A DNA stretch of 64,000 nt from Micromonospora cremea (GCF_900143515.1 NZ_FSQT01000002.1:2481501-2545500), one strand, 5' to 3'. Shown: positions 8,306 to 17,535, counted from the stretch's first letter. Program-made: numbers and translations. The notes: generated from the sequence alone by a model not told the origin.

Positions 8306-8599
8306 ATGGACCACGGTGTGCTGGTCGTCAACTTCGCTGCGCTTCAGCAGGCCGGCGCGGACATCCAGAAGGCGCTGAACACGCTCGACTCGCAGCTCGG
8401 CCAGCTCGAACGGGACGCCGCGCCCCTGGTGGCGAGCTGGACGGGCGAGGCCCGGCAGGCGTATGAGCAGCGCCAGGCGCGGTGGCGGTCCGCCTCGCAG
8501 GACCTCCAGGCGATGCTGCGCGACATCAAGCTGGCGGTGAACGACTCCGCCGCCGACTATCTGGACACCGAGAAGAAGAACACCGGGCTGTTCCAGTGA
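8306..8599 (+). CDS. WXG100-family secreted protein (second of pair)
   Basis: A 97-aa WXG100 protein. The turn is VASWTGEARQAY, and the C-terminal YLDTEKK resembles the Y-x3-D/E secretion motif. ATG at 8306 follows GGGAGGGAG. It forms an operon with the preceding WXG100 gene and probably makes a heterodimer with its product. These are expected to be exported together by an EccC ATPase, which is not encoded in this window. Confidence 0.9.
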   Translation: MDHGVLVVNFAALQQAGADIQKALNTLDSQLGQLERDAAPLVASWTGEARQAYEQRQARWRSASQDLQAMLRDIKLAVNDSAADYLDTEKKNTGLFQ

Positions 8600-8711
8600 T
8601 GTAGGGCGTTCAGAAGTGTCGGTCGCCCGAGGTGGGCCGGGAGCGCTGACCGTGTCCGGGTCGGCGCCCCGGTCGCGCCTGATCGGGGAGCGCGGCAGTC
8701 GGGTGCCGGTG

Positions 8712-9703
8712 TCAGGCCGGGTCGGCCGGCCGCCAGCGTCGGCGGGCAGCTCGGCGCAGCACCAGGGCGAGCAGCCCCACCGTGACCGCCGTCGTGCCGA
8801 TCACCGCGCCGACCAGCAGGGCCTGGTCCCGGGCCGTCGCCCGACGGGCCTGGCGCGCGACCAGCGCCGGATCGGCCCGGTCGTCGGCGAGCGCGGCGAC
8901 AGCCCGAGGGCCGGCCGGTTGCCCGCCACCGGTCTCGGTGACCGCCCGGTACGGGTTCAGCACGCCAGCGCCGTACCCACCGCCCGCGCCGGGCGCCGGA
9001 TCGGTGGTGGCGACGATCCGCGCCGCCACCTGGGCGGCGGTCAGCTCGGGCCGGTACTGGCGCAGCAGCGCCGCGGTGGCGGCCACGAACGGCGCCGCGT
9101 AGCTGGTGCCATCGACCCGGTGGTGGCCCTGACCGGGCGCGGCGGTCAGCACCTCGCTGCCCGGTGCGACACGTCCGCGTCGTGGTCCACGGCCCAGCGG
9201 ATGGCCCGGGCGAACTCGCGGGCGCTGACCGTACGCCCCGACTCCCGCCCCTGCACCACCTGCTGCTCACTCACCCGCACCGGCAGAATCCGGGCACCCG
9301 GTGCCAGGCCGTGGAAGGCGACGCCGGGTCGGGGTGCTGCCGCGATGATGCTCGCCACGCCGGTGCCGTTACCGGCGCAGTCCCTGCGGCCGTCCCCGCC
9401 GGCGTCGAGGAGGTCGGTGCCGGCCAGCACCCGCCCGGCCAGTTGAGGGTGCACCCGGTCGACCCCGGAGTCGACCACCGCCACGGTCACCCCGGTGCCG
9501 TTGGCCAGCGGCGCGAGCCGCGCGGGGTCGTACCGCTGCTGCGGCCAGGGCAGGGCCGCGACCGGCCGCACGGGGGCGAGTGCGGTCGCGCAGGCCGGAG
9601 CCGTCCGGAGCGCGGCATTGCCCGCGCCGGCCGGCACCACCGCGCCGGTCAGCAGGGTCGCCGCCAGCCCTGCCAGGACCGGGCGCGCAATCGACCGGGA
9701 CAT
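8712..9703 (-). pseudogene. mycP: Mycosin (MycP-like subtilase), broken: internal deletion, frameshift and active-site loss
   Basis: Two reading frames together make a type VII secretion mycosin. The first (from ATG 9703, RBS GGAGG) has a signal peptide, the catalytic Asp motif VAVVDSGVD and the His motif region. It ends shortly after AVDHDADV. The second frame resumes at VAPGSEVLTAAPG and contains the Ser motif DGTSYAAPFVAA, then a C-terminal membrane helix and basic tail. The stretch between, which normally holds the oxyanion-hole Asn, is missing, and the junction also shifts the frame (about 9150-9175). In addition the catalytic His is Asn (CAGNGTGVAS; codon AAC instead of CAC). The protein cannot be an active protease. 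Confidence 0.88.
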
Positions 9704-9855
9704 CGACGGCCTCCGTATGGTGTCGGCTCCGGGACGGGATGTTATCGCCTCACCGGCGCCCCGGCAGACCGCCGACGGCCAGCCATTGTGATCTTGATAC
9801 CACCTTGTAGGTTGTACGCGATACCTGTGGCCTGTTCTCGGAAGGAGAGGTGGCC

Positions 9856-12783
9856 GTGACCGAATGGGAGCCGGCCACGGAGGCCGAGGTGGCGATGCGG
9901 GACGCGCTGCGCGCCAACGACCAGGAGCTGTACTTCCGGCTCCTGTCCCGCACCGATCTGCTGTTGCCGGTCTCCGCGCCAGCACTGCCCGGTCAGGCAC
10001 CCCCCGGCTGGGGCACCTGGACCACCGGCGGCCGGACCCACGTCCTTGCCTTCACCTCCGCTGCCGCGCTGCGGACCTGCCTCGGCGAGCATGCCGGCAG
10101 CAATCGGCGCATCCCGTTCACCGACCTCGCGGTCGGCTGGCCCAACCACGAGTGGTGGCTCGCGGTCAATCCGGGGTTGCCCGTCGAGGGTTACCTGCCG
10201 GCCTGGTTCGTCGCCCAGCTGTCCCGGGGTGACGTCCGGCTGCCCGGCCGCGCCATGGGTGCCCGCGCCCGGCTGGAGCGCGCGGAAACCCTCGCCCGGT
10301 CCAGGACCGGTGTGGCCGGCCGCGACGTCTCGACCTCCACCGGGTCCACGTCGTCCGGGTCCGACCCGGTGGCGACCCCGCCCGGGCGTCCCGCACCGAC
10401 GCGGGGCGCGGTGCCCCGGGTGGGCGCTCCGATGGCGCCCGGCACGTCGTCCCGGACGCCCGGCCCCGGTGAAGTGTCGCGGCGATCCGGCGGAGAGGAC
10501 ATGCCCGCCGCCGGTCAGCGGTACCCGACCGGCCCGCCCCGACCCGGCGGTCCGGGCGCCGAGTCCGTACCCAGCACGAGCCGGCCCGCCGCGTCCCGAT
10601 TCGCGCCTTTGAAGCCCGCCGACCACCCCGGTGCCGTCCCGGCCGACCAGCCGGCTCCCGGCCCGGGCTGGCCGCCTGCGAGTCGGCCGGGCGCCGACGC
10701 CGACGGCCCGGCCGCCGGCAACGGCAGCGCCCAGGGTGGCCGGCGCTCCTTCTTCGAACCCGCGTCCGACCGGGACCGGGCGGCCGGCCCGACCTCGGGT
10801 GGGGGCCGACCCGGCGACCGCGCGGCGCCGCCGTCCCGGTTCGGGCGGGGCAGCCAGCCCTTTCCGCGCCGCCGTCCGGCCGACGAACCGGCCGGCGATG
10901 GCGCGACGGTGGCCTTTCCGATGCCGGATCCGGACGCCACCCGGCCGCTGCGGTCGCCGGCCGGTGACCTGGGGGCGTCCAGAGGAGTACGAGCACCGGC
11001 GCCGGATGACGAGACCACCCAGCCCCTGCCGCCCCGTCGGCCGGCCCCGCCTGCGGAGCAGCCCACCCGCGCCTTCCGGTCGCCCGGTCGGGCCACTGGC
11101 GAGCCACCGCTGACCCGGGCCGGGCAGCCCGATCCCTCCGCGGACGAGACCCAGGCGATCCCGCGCGGCCGGCCCGGCGATCCGGGCCGGTTCGAGCCGG
11201 CGGAGGAGCTGCCCGCGTCCATCGCGGAACCGGTCTCCGGCCCGCCCGCGCCGCGCCGTGGCTTCACGCCCATCGTCATCGAGGGCACCATCATCGAGTC
11301 CCGCGACCTCACCGACCCGGCTGGGGCGAGCAGCGAGGCCGGGCAGCCGGGCTCGCAGCCGGCCACCCCGCCGTCGTTCGTCCCTCCCACTTCCGGTACG
11401 CAGTCCGCCGCCCCGCCGTCGTTCGGTCCACCGTCTTCCAGCCCGCCCTCGTTCGGCCCGGGGCCCTACGGTCCGCCGCCCTCCGGTGCGCGTCCGTTCG
11501 CCCCGGCGGAGGCCGGTCCGGGCGGCTTTGGTCCGGCGGACGCCGCGCCGGGTGGTGTGCGCGCCGACGACCTGGTCGGTGTCCGCCCCGCGGGGGGAGA
11601 TCGCGCGGACCTCGGCGGTCCACCGGTCGACATCAACGGCACGGATCAGGCCGGCAGTGACGTCACGGATGAGCAGGTCAGCCCCGGCCTCGGCAGCCAA
11701 CCGCCTCGGGCGGACAGCGGCGCGGAGCCGGCGCGGTCGGACTCCGACGACATGGTGCACCGCGCGGCCGGCGACGGGCAGCACGGTCCCGCCGAGGGTT
11801 CGGTGCCGGTCGAGTTCCTGCCCGCCAACACGGTCGAGGAGGACCTGCTCGGCGCAGCCAGCGCCGGCAGCACGGACACGTTCCTGTCCACCCTGCTGCT
11901 GGCCCGGGTGCTGCTGCCCGCGGCACCGGACTCGGTGCGCGGCAGCCGCCCGGGCGACCCGGGTTTCGTCTGGCGTACCGAGCAGTTGGATGGCGAGACG
12001 TACGTGGTGGTCTACACCTCGCCGGAGCGTCTCGCCGACCACGCCGAGGGCGATGTCGACATCGTCCGGGTGAAGTTCGCCCAACTGATCCGGCGTTGGC
12101 CGGACGAGGACTGGTCGTTCGCCGTCAACCCGGGCACGCCGGTCGGTGCGAAGCTGCCCGGCGAGCAGATCGTCGCGCTGGCCAACTGGGCGGCGGAGGT
12201 GGGGCTCGGCGACGACCTGGAGGTGGACCCGGAGGAGCCGCCGGTCGTGGCGGAGCCAGCGGCCCGCCCCCGGTACGCCCCGGCGGCGGTCGACCCGGCC
12301 CGACCGACCGTGATGCAGAAGGCGATCGCGCCCAGCCAGCTCGCGTACTACCTGGACCGGGGGTACGACCGGGTGTCCGGCTTCGTGCACCGGGCCGGTG
12401 AGCTGGCACACCTGACCACGCCGGCTCAGTTGTACGACGCGCTGGGCCTCAGCTACCCGGGTTCGCCGTTCGCCCGCGACGCCGAGGAGATCTACGTGCT
12501 GCGCTGGCCGGCGCACCGGCCGAGCCTCTACCGGATTCCCTACGGGGGTCAGAACGAGCCGGCGATGCGCGCGATGGAGGGCTGGGTCATCGAGCGCCCG
12601 CCGTTCCGGGGCAACGGCTTCGCACCGGGCGAGAGCAGCGACGTGGTGGCGGAGTTCAAGGTGGACAGCGCGCGGCTGCCGTACGGCGCGCAACTATGGC
12701 GGATCGGCGCGGACGGCACCGAGCGGGTGGTTGCGGTGCTCGACACCGACGCGCTGCTGTGGCGACGGGTCGGTGAGGCGTGA
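9856..12783 (+). CDS. SseB-domain protein with long disordered linker and distinct C-terminal domain
   Basis: A 975-aa protein. Residues about 10-130 are an SseB-type domain (LYFRLLSRTDLLLPV, VGWPNHEWWLAVNPGLPVEGYLP). Residues about 140-645 are Pro/Gly/Arg/Ser-rich and probably disordered. A second SseB-like domain follows at about 650-790 (RRWPDEDWSFAVNPGTPVGAKLPG). The last ~165 residues form a separate, well-conserved-looking globular domain (LAYYLDRGYDRVSGFVH, YVLRWPAHRPSLYRIPYGG, VIERPPFRGNGFAPG) of unknown function. GTG 9856 was chosen because GGAGAGG lies 5 nt upstream; GTG 9850 would overlap that site. The next gene overlaps its stop by one base. Being beside ESX genes, it may be a secreted effector; this is inference. 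Confidence 0.8.
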   Translation: MTEWEPATEAEVAMRDALRANDQELYFRLLSRTDLLLPVSAPALPGQAPPGWGTWTTGGRTHVLAFTSAAALRTCLGEHAGSNRRIPFTDLAVGWPNHEWWLAVNPGLPVEGYLPAWFVAQLSRGDVRLPGRAMGARARLERAETLARSRTGVAGRDVSTSTGSTSSGSDPVATPPGRPAPTRGAVPRVGAPMAPGTSSRTPGPGEVSRRSGGEDMPAAGQRYPTGPPRPGGPGAESVPSTSRPAASRFAPLKPADHPGAVPADQPAPGPGWPPASRPGADADGPAAGNGSAQGGRRSFFEPASDRDRAAGPTSGGGRPGDRAAPPSRFGRGSQPFPRRRPADEPAGDGATVAFPMPDPDATRPLRSPAGDLGASRGVRAPAPDDETTQPLPPRRPAPPAEQPTRAFRSPGRATGEPPLTRAGQPDPSADETQAIPRGRPGDPGRFEPAEELPASIAEPVSGPPAPRRGFTPIVIEGTIIESRDLTDPAGASSEAGQPGSQPATPPSFVPPTSGTQSAAPPSFGPPSSSPPSFGPGPYGPPPSGARPFAPAEAGPGGFGPADAAPGGVRADDLVGVRPAGGDRADLGGPPVDINGTDQAGSDVTDEQVSPGLGSQPPRADSGAEPARSDSDDMVHRAAGDGQHGPAEGSVPVEFLPANTVEEDLLGAASAGSTDTFLSTLLLARVLLPAAPDSVRGSRPGDPGFVWRTEQLDGETYVVVYTSPERLADHAEGDVDIVRVKFAQLIRRWPDEDWSFAVNPGTPVGAKLPGEQIVALANWAAEVGLGDDLEVDPEEPPVVAEPAARPRYAPAAVDPARPTVMQKAIAPSQLAYYLDRGYDRVSGFVHRAGELAHLTTPAQLYDALGLSYPGSPFARDAEEIYVLRWPAHRPSLYRIPYGGQNEPAMRAMEGWVIERPPFRGNGFAPGESSDVVAEFKVDSARLPYGAQLWRIGADGTERVVAVLDTDALLWRRVGEA

Positions 12784-13145
12784 TGCGGGACGGCTACGTG
12801 GCCCGTTGGCAGGGTCGGGAATACCAGGCCAGCCCGGATGGCGACGACATCCGGCTCTACCAGCCGGAGCCGGGTGAGGGCTTCGAGGAGGTTCGCGCCG
12901 GCCGGTACGTGCGGGTGCTGCCGGCGAGCGAGATCGAGGACCTGGCGTACGTGCGGACCACCTGCACCTGGCAGGGGCAGCCGTTCATCGTGCTCGGCGA
13001 GCACGACGCCTGGCTGCGTGTGGAGTACACCGGTGGCCGCTGGCCGGTGGCCGAGGCGATGCGGCTGGAGGTGTTCGACTTCGGCGTCTACCAGGGCTGG
13101 GCGCCGGCCGCCGAGGTCAGCGACCTGCGGGAGCAGCGGGTCTGA
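12783..13145 (+). CDS. Small acidic protein, possible immunity partner of the SseB-domain protein
   Basis: A 120-aa protein of unknown family. It is acidic and beta-rich by eye, with several Trp/Tyr residues (WQGREYQASPDGDDIRLY, FDFGVYQGWAPAAEV). Its ATG overlaps the upstream stop (TGATG), so it is translationally coupled to the large SseB-domain gene. A small soluble acidic protein directly after a modular protein with a variable-looking C-terminus fits the pattern of an immunity protein, but no homology was recognised and a structural partner role is equally possible. Confidence 0.65.
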   Translation: MRDGYVARWQGREYQASPDGDDIRLYQPEPGEGFEEVRAGRYVRVLPASEIEDLAYVRTTCTWQGQPFIVLGEHDAWLRVEYTGGRWPVAEAMRLEVFDFGVYQGWAPAAEVSDLREQRV

Positions 13146-13149
13146 CCGG

Positions 13150-14082
13150 TCAGGACTTGGCCCAGCGCAGGATCTCGCCGAGCACCAGCTCCGGCGCCTC
13201 CAGGTGTGGGAAGTGCCCGACCCCGTCGAGCAGCCGCCACTCGTACGGCGCGACGACGTACCGGCCGGAACCCAGGGCGGTACGCGGCAGGGCGGCGACA
13301 TCCAACGCGCCGTGCAGCTGGAGCGTCGGAGTGACCAGCGGCTTCTGCATCAGGCGGACGAACCGGTAGCCGTGCAGCCGCAGCAGCGAGCGGAACGCCC
13401 AGCGGTATCCCTCCAGCGCGCAGAACGCGGCCTGCGGGATGCGCATCGCCTCCCGGCACCGCTCGGCGTACGCCTCGAAGTCCGGCCCGGCCACCCAGCG
13501 TGGCCCGCCCCAGCGGTGCAGGATCTCCGTCACGGCCGCCGCGCCGTCCCGGGTCAGCACGTGCTCGTAGCGGGGGAGCTGGAACTTCAGCGCCGGGGTG
13601 GAGGCGGCGAACTGGCCGCGTGGGTCGGCGAAGATGGCGGCGCGCAGCCGCAGCGGGTGGGGTGCGCCGAGCACCACCAGCCGGCGGACCAGCGACGGGT
13701 GGAATGAGGCCACCGTCCAGGCGACCATGCCGCCGACACCGCTGCCGACCAGGGTCGCCGACCGTTCGCCGAGCGCGCGGATCAGCCCGGCCATGTCGGC
13801 GGCGAGGGTGTAGCCGTCGTACCCCCGGGGTGGCTTGTCGCTGGCGCCGTAGCCGCGCAGGTCCACCGCGACCGCGCGGAAGCCGGCGTCGGCGACCGCC
13901 GGCAGCATCTGGTGCCACGCCCACCAGTGCTCGGGAAAGCCGTGCAGGAACAGCACCATCGGCCCGGTGCCGGCCTCGACCACGTGGAACCGGGTGCCGT
14001 TGGCGCCGACGAAGCGGTGCGTCCACGGCCCCTCGGTGAGGACACAGGACTCGTCGACGGCTCCGCCGCGCTGGTCGGTCAT
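13150..14082 (-). CDS. Alpha/beta hydrolase, epoxide-hydrolase-like, without the usual nucleophile
   Basis: A 310-aa alpha/beta-fold protein. It has the epoxide-hydrolase-type oxyanion motif HGFPEHWWAW and the following DLRGYGASDKPP. The nucleophile elbow reads VGSGVGGMVAW, where family members have G-H-D-W-G-G, so the Asp is replaced by Gly. The acid/His end is VGHFPHLEAPE. The ATG at 14082 starts the conserved region; a longer GTG/ATG form upstream would add an unconserved tail. With the nucleophile position lost, classical hydrolysis is doubtful. It may be a non-catalytic or altered member. Its stop lies 4 bp from the stop of the convergent small gene. Confidence 0.82.
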   Translation of the reverse strand: MTDQRGGAVDESCVLTEGPWTHRFVGANGTRFHVVEAGTGPMVLFLHGFPEHWWAWHQMLPAVADAGFRAVAVDLRGYGASDKPPRGYDGYTLAADMAGLIRALGERSATLVGSGVGGMVAWTVASFHPSLVRRLVVLGAPHPLRLRAAIFADPRGQFAASTPALKFQLPRYEHVLTRDGAAAVTEILHRWGGPRWVAGPDFEAYAERCREAMRIPQAAFCALEGYRWAFRSLLRLHGYRFVRLMQKPLVTPTLQLHGALDVAALPRTALGSGRYVVAPYEWRLLDGVGHFPHLEAPELVLGEILRWAKS

Positions 14083-14185
14083 GGCAGACAGCCTAGGACC
14101 CCGGTCGTCCCCACCGGCCCTGGTGGTCACGTTGAACAGGGAGAAGCCCGGGTTGTCCCCTACCACAAGAGGGTTCGGGGCCGGG

Positions 14186-14680
14186 TCAACGAGTGATGAT
14201 GCTGGCGCGTACGCCCGGGCCGCAGTCGACTCCGGACGGCCGGGCGCTGATCCGGAGGGTGACGAAGCTTCCCTCCGTGAGGTCGCCGGCGCCGGGGCCG
14301 TGCAGGGCGTACTCGACGCCGTCTTCCGAGACGAGCCCGTAGCAGGGACCGGAACCGCCTCGGGTGATGTGTCCGGCGATCAGGCCGGTGGCCCGTTTGT
14401 CGGTCGGCTCCGTCGGTCTGGGTGGCTTCGGCGGAGTGCCGAGGGTCGGCGGGACGGTGCGCGACATGGGCGGTGTAGCGGTGCGCCCGGACGGGGAAAC
14501 CGGCGACGCGGAAGCCGCGGGGGTGGGCGGGCCGGGTGTCGGGCTACCGCTGGTCGGGGTGCCGGCGGCCGAAGCGGCCGTGGGGTTGGGGTTTTCCGCG
14601 TCGGCACAGGCGGTGAGGGGCAGCAGGACGAGCGCGGCGAGGCCGGCCGCCGTCAGGATGACGCGTGCGGGAAGAGGCAC
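14186..14680 (-). CDS. Secreted lipoprotein with C-terminal OB-like (DUF5818-type) domain
   Basis: A ~164-aa lipoprotein. The N-terminal hydrophobic segment ends in the lipobox LPLTAC, so the Cys should be lipidated and the protein held on the outer face of the membrane. A Thr/Pro/Ser-rich spacer of about 70 residues follows. The C-terminal ~65 residues (HITRGGSGPCYGLVSEDGVEYAL, TLRISARPSGVDCGPG) have two Cys likely to form a disulphide and resemble small beta-barrel secreted domains. The GTG at 14680 is the last start before the signal peptide; an upstream start is possible. Function unknown. Confidence 0.65.
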   Translation of the reverse strand: MPLPARVILTAAGLAALVLLPLTACADAENPNPTAASAAGTPTSGSPTPGPPTPAASASPVSPSGRTATPPMSRTVPPTLGTPPKPPRPTEPTDKRATGLIAGHITRGGSGPCYGLVSEDGVEYALHGPGAGDLTEGSFVTLRISARPSGVDCGPGVRASIITR

Positions 14681-14732
14681 GATGGTGGGACGTTGCGGCA
14701 GGTCACGGGGTTCCCTTGTCGGCGCTGAAAGG

Positions 14733-14767
14733 GCGACGCCCGGGCAGGTGACCTGCCCGGGCGTCGC
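14733..14767. terminator. Strong hairpin terminator
   Basis: A perfect 17-bp stem with a one-base loop (arms 14733-14749 and 14751-14767, core GCCCGGGCAGG). It lies 21 bp past the stop of the first M6 protease gene and before the lipoprotein gene, both on the minus strand. Confidence 0.75.
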
Positions 14768-14787
14768 TGGTTGGTGCGGGATCAGTG

Positions 14788-17226
14788 TCAGCTGATCCGG
14801 ATCTTCATCGAGGTGCCGTCCTGCTCCTGAACCTTGATCTTGACACCGGTTGCGGGAAGCTTGACGCCGTGGTTCGGCAGCTCCTCGTAGAAGTACTTCT
14901 TGGTGTCGTCGAACAGCGGCTCGGCAGCCTGACCGCGGATGTACTGCGGCTGGCTGTTCAGGTGCAACGTGAACGAGTCGGCCTTGTTGAGGCTGAACGG
15001 CGCGTCGTACACCTGAACCCGGGCCCGCCACGGCTGACCGGTGAGGTTGTAGATCGGGCGCGGGTGCGCGTCGATGTACATGTTCCGGCCCTCGCCCGGG
15101 TGGGCGACCGTGTTGTTGTCGGTCCAGCGGGTGTTCCAGTACGAGATGAGCAGACCCTCCTGGTACGCGTAGTGGTCCACCCAGTCCGGGCGGGTGTTCG
15201 CGTAGCCGAAGAAGTACGGGCCGGTCTTCAGGTACTTGTCGTACGAGACGTACGAGCGGTTGCCCGCGATGTAGTAGTTGTCGAACAGGCGGGTGTAGGT
15301 GGCACCCACCGCCTGCCAGCCATCGAGGGCCCAGCCCGCGTCCGCGTTCTCGGCGCCGTCGCTGAGCACCGTCTGGCCGTCGGCCAGCACGGTGATCGCG
15401 TCGCCGAAGAAGCCGCCCTCCGAGACGCCGCCGTCGGTGACGTAGTGGAAGCGGAACTGCGCCATCTTGCCGGCGAGCGAGTCCATCGGGACCTGGATGT
15501 CCGCCCAGGCGCCGTTACTGCTGCCGGCGAGGGCCGGGCGGTTGGCGCCGTCGGTGCCGATCGGCTGGCCGTTGACGGTGGCGTTCAAGTCCGTCCAGGT
15601 CTTCCCGCCGTCAACTGACGCCTCGAAGTAGAGGTAGTCGAAGCCCGCCTCGATGCTGTACTTGCCCTTGAGCGACATCGACGCGCTCGACTTCCCGGTG
15701 AAGTCGAACGTCCTCGTCATGGCGTTGTCGAGATTGTCCTCATTGCCGGAGAAATACTGCTTCGAGCCTTGGAACGGTTGACCGTAGTTGAAGGTGTACT
15801 CCCGTTGGGGCAGCACCACCACCGCGGCCTGTGCCTTGGCCGAGTTGTACTCCTGTGGACCGAGGTCGAGGGTGCGCTTCTGCCCCGCCACGACCACCTC
15901 GTGGTCGAGCCAGCCAAGCTGGAGCTTGTTCCACGCACCCAGGTCGCCACCACGGTCGCCGATGCCGGCGTCGTTCTTGGCACCGAGCCGGCTCTGGGCC
16001 ATCAGGGTCCAGTGCTCGTTGTTGTTGTCCGCCGGTCCGTAGTCGTCCGGCAGGCCCAGGTCGTGGCCGTACTCGTGGTAGAAGACGCTCCGGCCGCCGT
16101 TTTCCGGCTGGATCGTGTAGTCGCGGATCCAGACGCCGGTGTTGCCGATCTGGGTGCCACCGATCGGGAAGTTCGGCGGGCCGACCGGCGAGCTGTTGAA
16201 GGCCGACCAGCGGTGGCTCCAGATGGCGTCCTCACCCTGGTGCGGGTCACCGTCGGCCTGGTCGCCACCGGAGTGGACGATCTGGAAGTGGTCGATGTAG
16301 CCGTCCGACTCGTTGAAGTCGCCGTCGCCGTCGTAGTCGAACCGGTCCCACTGGTCGTACGACTTCATGTCGGCGGCGATCTGCGCGTCGGTGCGGCCCT
16401 TGGCCTTCTGGTCGGCGACCCACTGGTTGGCGGCGTCGCGGATCAGCGCCCAGGTGTTCGAGCAGACGTTGTCGGGGCAGACCGCCAGGTCGTCGCGCGG
16501 GTCCGGTTCCTCGCCGGGCTCCGGGTCCGGGATCGGATCGTCGGAGCGCCCGTAGCGGGCCTCGTTGTACGGCACCTTGACCCAGTCGGTGACCATGCCG
16601 TCGACGGTGTAACGGCCGGAGGACTGGGCCTCGTAGTACTGCTTGAGCGACTCGTCGCCCGGGTTGGTGCCGAAGTACACCTGGCGGAAGTGCGCCGGGC
16701 TGAAGTCCGGCTGCCAGATGGTGGAGTTGTCCACGGCCCGGTTGGGCTGCGGAATCTGGTTGTGCAGCGGCCCGTTGAAGGTCGTCGGCCCGGCGATGTC
16801 CGGGTTCATGTCCTTGTCCGGGTAGGACGGGTGCCGCTGGTCCCCGAACTCGGCCAGGATCACGAAGATCTTGTCGGTCCGCTCACGCTTGAGCTCGACG
16901 TACTGGTCCTTGGACTTCTTCGCGCCGGCGAAGGTGCGGGCGCTGGTGCCCGTGCCGTTCGTCTCGCCGACCTTGACGACCGTGCTGCCGTTGCGCTCGA
17001 TCGGCTTGCTACGCCCGCTCAACACGTCGCTGAGACCCTGCTGACGCAGCTCGCGACGCTTGTCCTCGAGCTTGTCGGGGAGTTCGTCCTTCAATGACTG
17101 CGGTTCGGCGGCGGACGGAGCTGCTGCCGGCAGTTTGGGCTGAGGCGCCGCCGAGGCGGACGGGCCGAAGACCAGGCCTGTCGCCGTCAGTGAGAGCCCG
17201 AGCAGACCCACTGCGACTTTGCGCAC
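14788..17226 (-). CDS. Secreted M6-family metalloprotease (immune inhibitor A type), copy 1
   Basis: An 812-aa exported zinc protease. A Sec signal peptide (MRKVAVGLLGLSLTATGL, cleavage near SASA) is followed by a charged propeptide. The catalytic domain has the zinc motif HEYGHDLGLPDDYG near residue 383, preceded by a Ca-loop-like DYDGDGDFNESDG. Downstream lie the beta-rich domains usual for immune inhibitor A, including SASMSLKGKYSIE and the GGFFGDAITV block. The ATG start at 17226 has a GGAGG just upstream. It is a paralogue of the next upstream gene, with shared blocks such as GEDAIWSHRW and DYDGDGDFNE. It probably degrades extracellular protein. Confidence 0.93.
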   Translation of the reverse strand: MRKVAVGLLGLSLTATGLVFGPSASAAPQPKLPAAAPSAAEPQSLKDELPDKLEDKRRELRQQGLSDVLSGRSKPIERNGSTVVKVGETNGTGTSARTFAGAKKSKDQYVELKRERTDKIFVILAEFGDQRHPSYPDKDMNPDIAGPTTFNGPLHNQIPQPNRAVDNSTIWQPDFSPAHFRQVYFGTNPGDESLKQYYEAQSSGRYTVDGMVTDWVKVPYNEARYGRSDDPIPDPEPGEEPDPRDDLAVCPDNVCSNTWALIRDAANQWVADQKAKGRTDAQIAADMKSYDQWDRFDYDGDGDFNESDGYIDHFQIVHSGGDQADGDPHQGEDAIWSHRWSAFNSSPVGPPNFPIGGTQIGNTGVWIRDYTIQPENGGRSVFYHEYGHDLGLPDDYGPADNNNEHWTLMAQSRLGAKNDAGIGDRGGDLGAWNKLQLGWLDHEVVVAGQKRTLDLGPQEYNSAKAQAAVVVLPQREYTFNYGQPFQGSKQYFSGNEDNLDNAMTRTFDFTGKSSASMSLKGKYSIEAGFDYLYFEASVDGGKTWTDLNATVNGQPIGTDGANRPALAGSSNGAWADIQVPMDSLAGKMAQFRFHYVTDGGVSEGGFFGDAITVLADGQTVLSDGAENADAGWALDGWQAVGATYTRLFDNYYIAGNRSYVSYDKYLKTGPYFFGYANTRPDWVDHYAYQEGLLISYWNTRWTDNNTVAHPGEGRNMYIDAHPRPIYNLTGQPWRARVQVYDAPFSLNKADSFTLHLNSQPQYIRGQAAEPLFDDTKKYFYEELPNHGVKLPATGVKIKVQEQDGTSMKIRIS

Positions 17227-17535
17227 GTGGTACCTCCGGTGTGAGGGAACCCGGCCCTACGGGGGTACGGGCCGGTTATAGATCGATCCCACTAGCGGGA
17301 CCAATGGTGAACATAGACACTGCCGGGACGGGTGGGAAGACGCGAGCGTCGATTTATTGCAAGATTTTGTTGGGAATGCTTTTCACCGTCACACCCCCGG
17401 GCTTCATCTGCGGCGCTGACCAGGATGGATCGGTCGGCAGTGTTGCGCAGTGAGGCATTTCGATCAATGCGATCGGGCATACGACAGTGGGGCCGGCGGC
17501 GTATCCGCCACCGGCCCCACTCACCTACCTGAAGA
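17227..17535. other. Intergenic region between the two M6 protease genes
   Basis: 309 bp without a gene. A hairpin (CCGGCCC/GGGCCGG around 17252-17275) lies in the probable leader of copy 1. The stretch about 17330-17400 is relatively AT-rich for this genome and is a likely promoter area. The terminator of copy 2 is at the far end. Confidence 0.5.
17487..17520. terminator. Hairpin terminator of second M6 protease gene
   Basis: Arms GTGGGGCCGGCGG and CCACCGGCCCCAC pair with one mismatch, 16 bp beyond the stop of the minus-strand gene. Confidence 0.65.

Noticed and set aside
5642..8314. 890-codon minus-strand frame spanning eccE and the WXG100 genes
   Set aside because: It crosses several real genes in another frame and is a low-complexity Arg/Ala/Gly translation.
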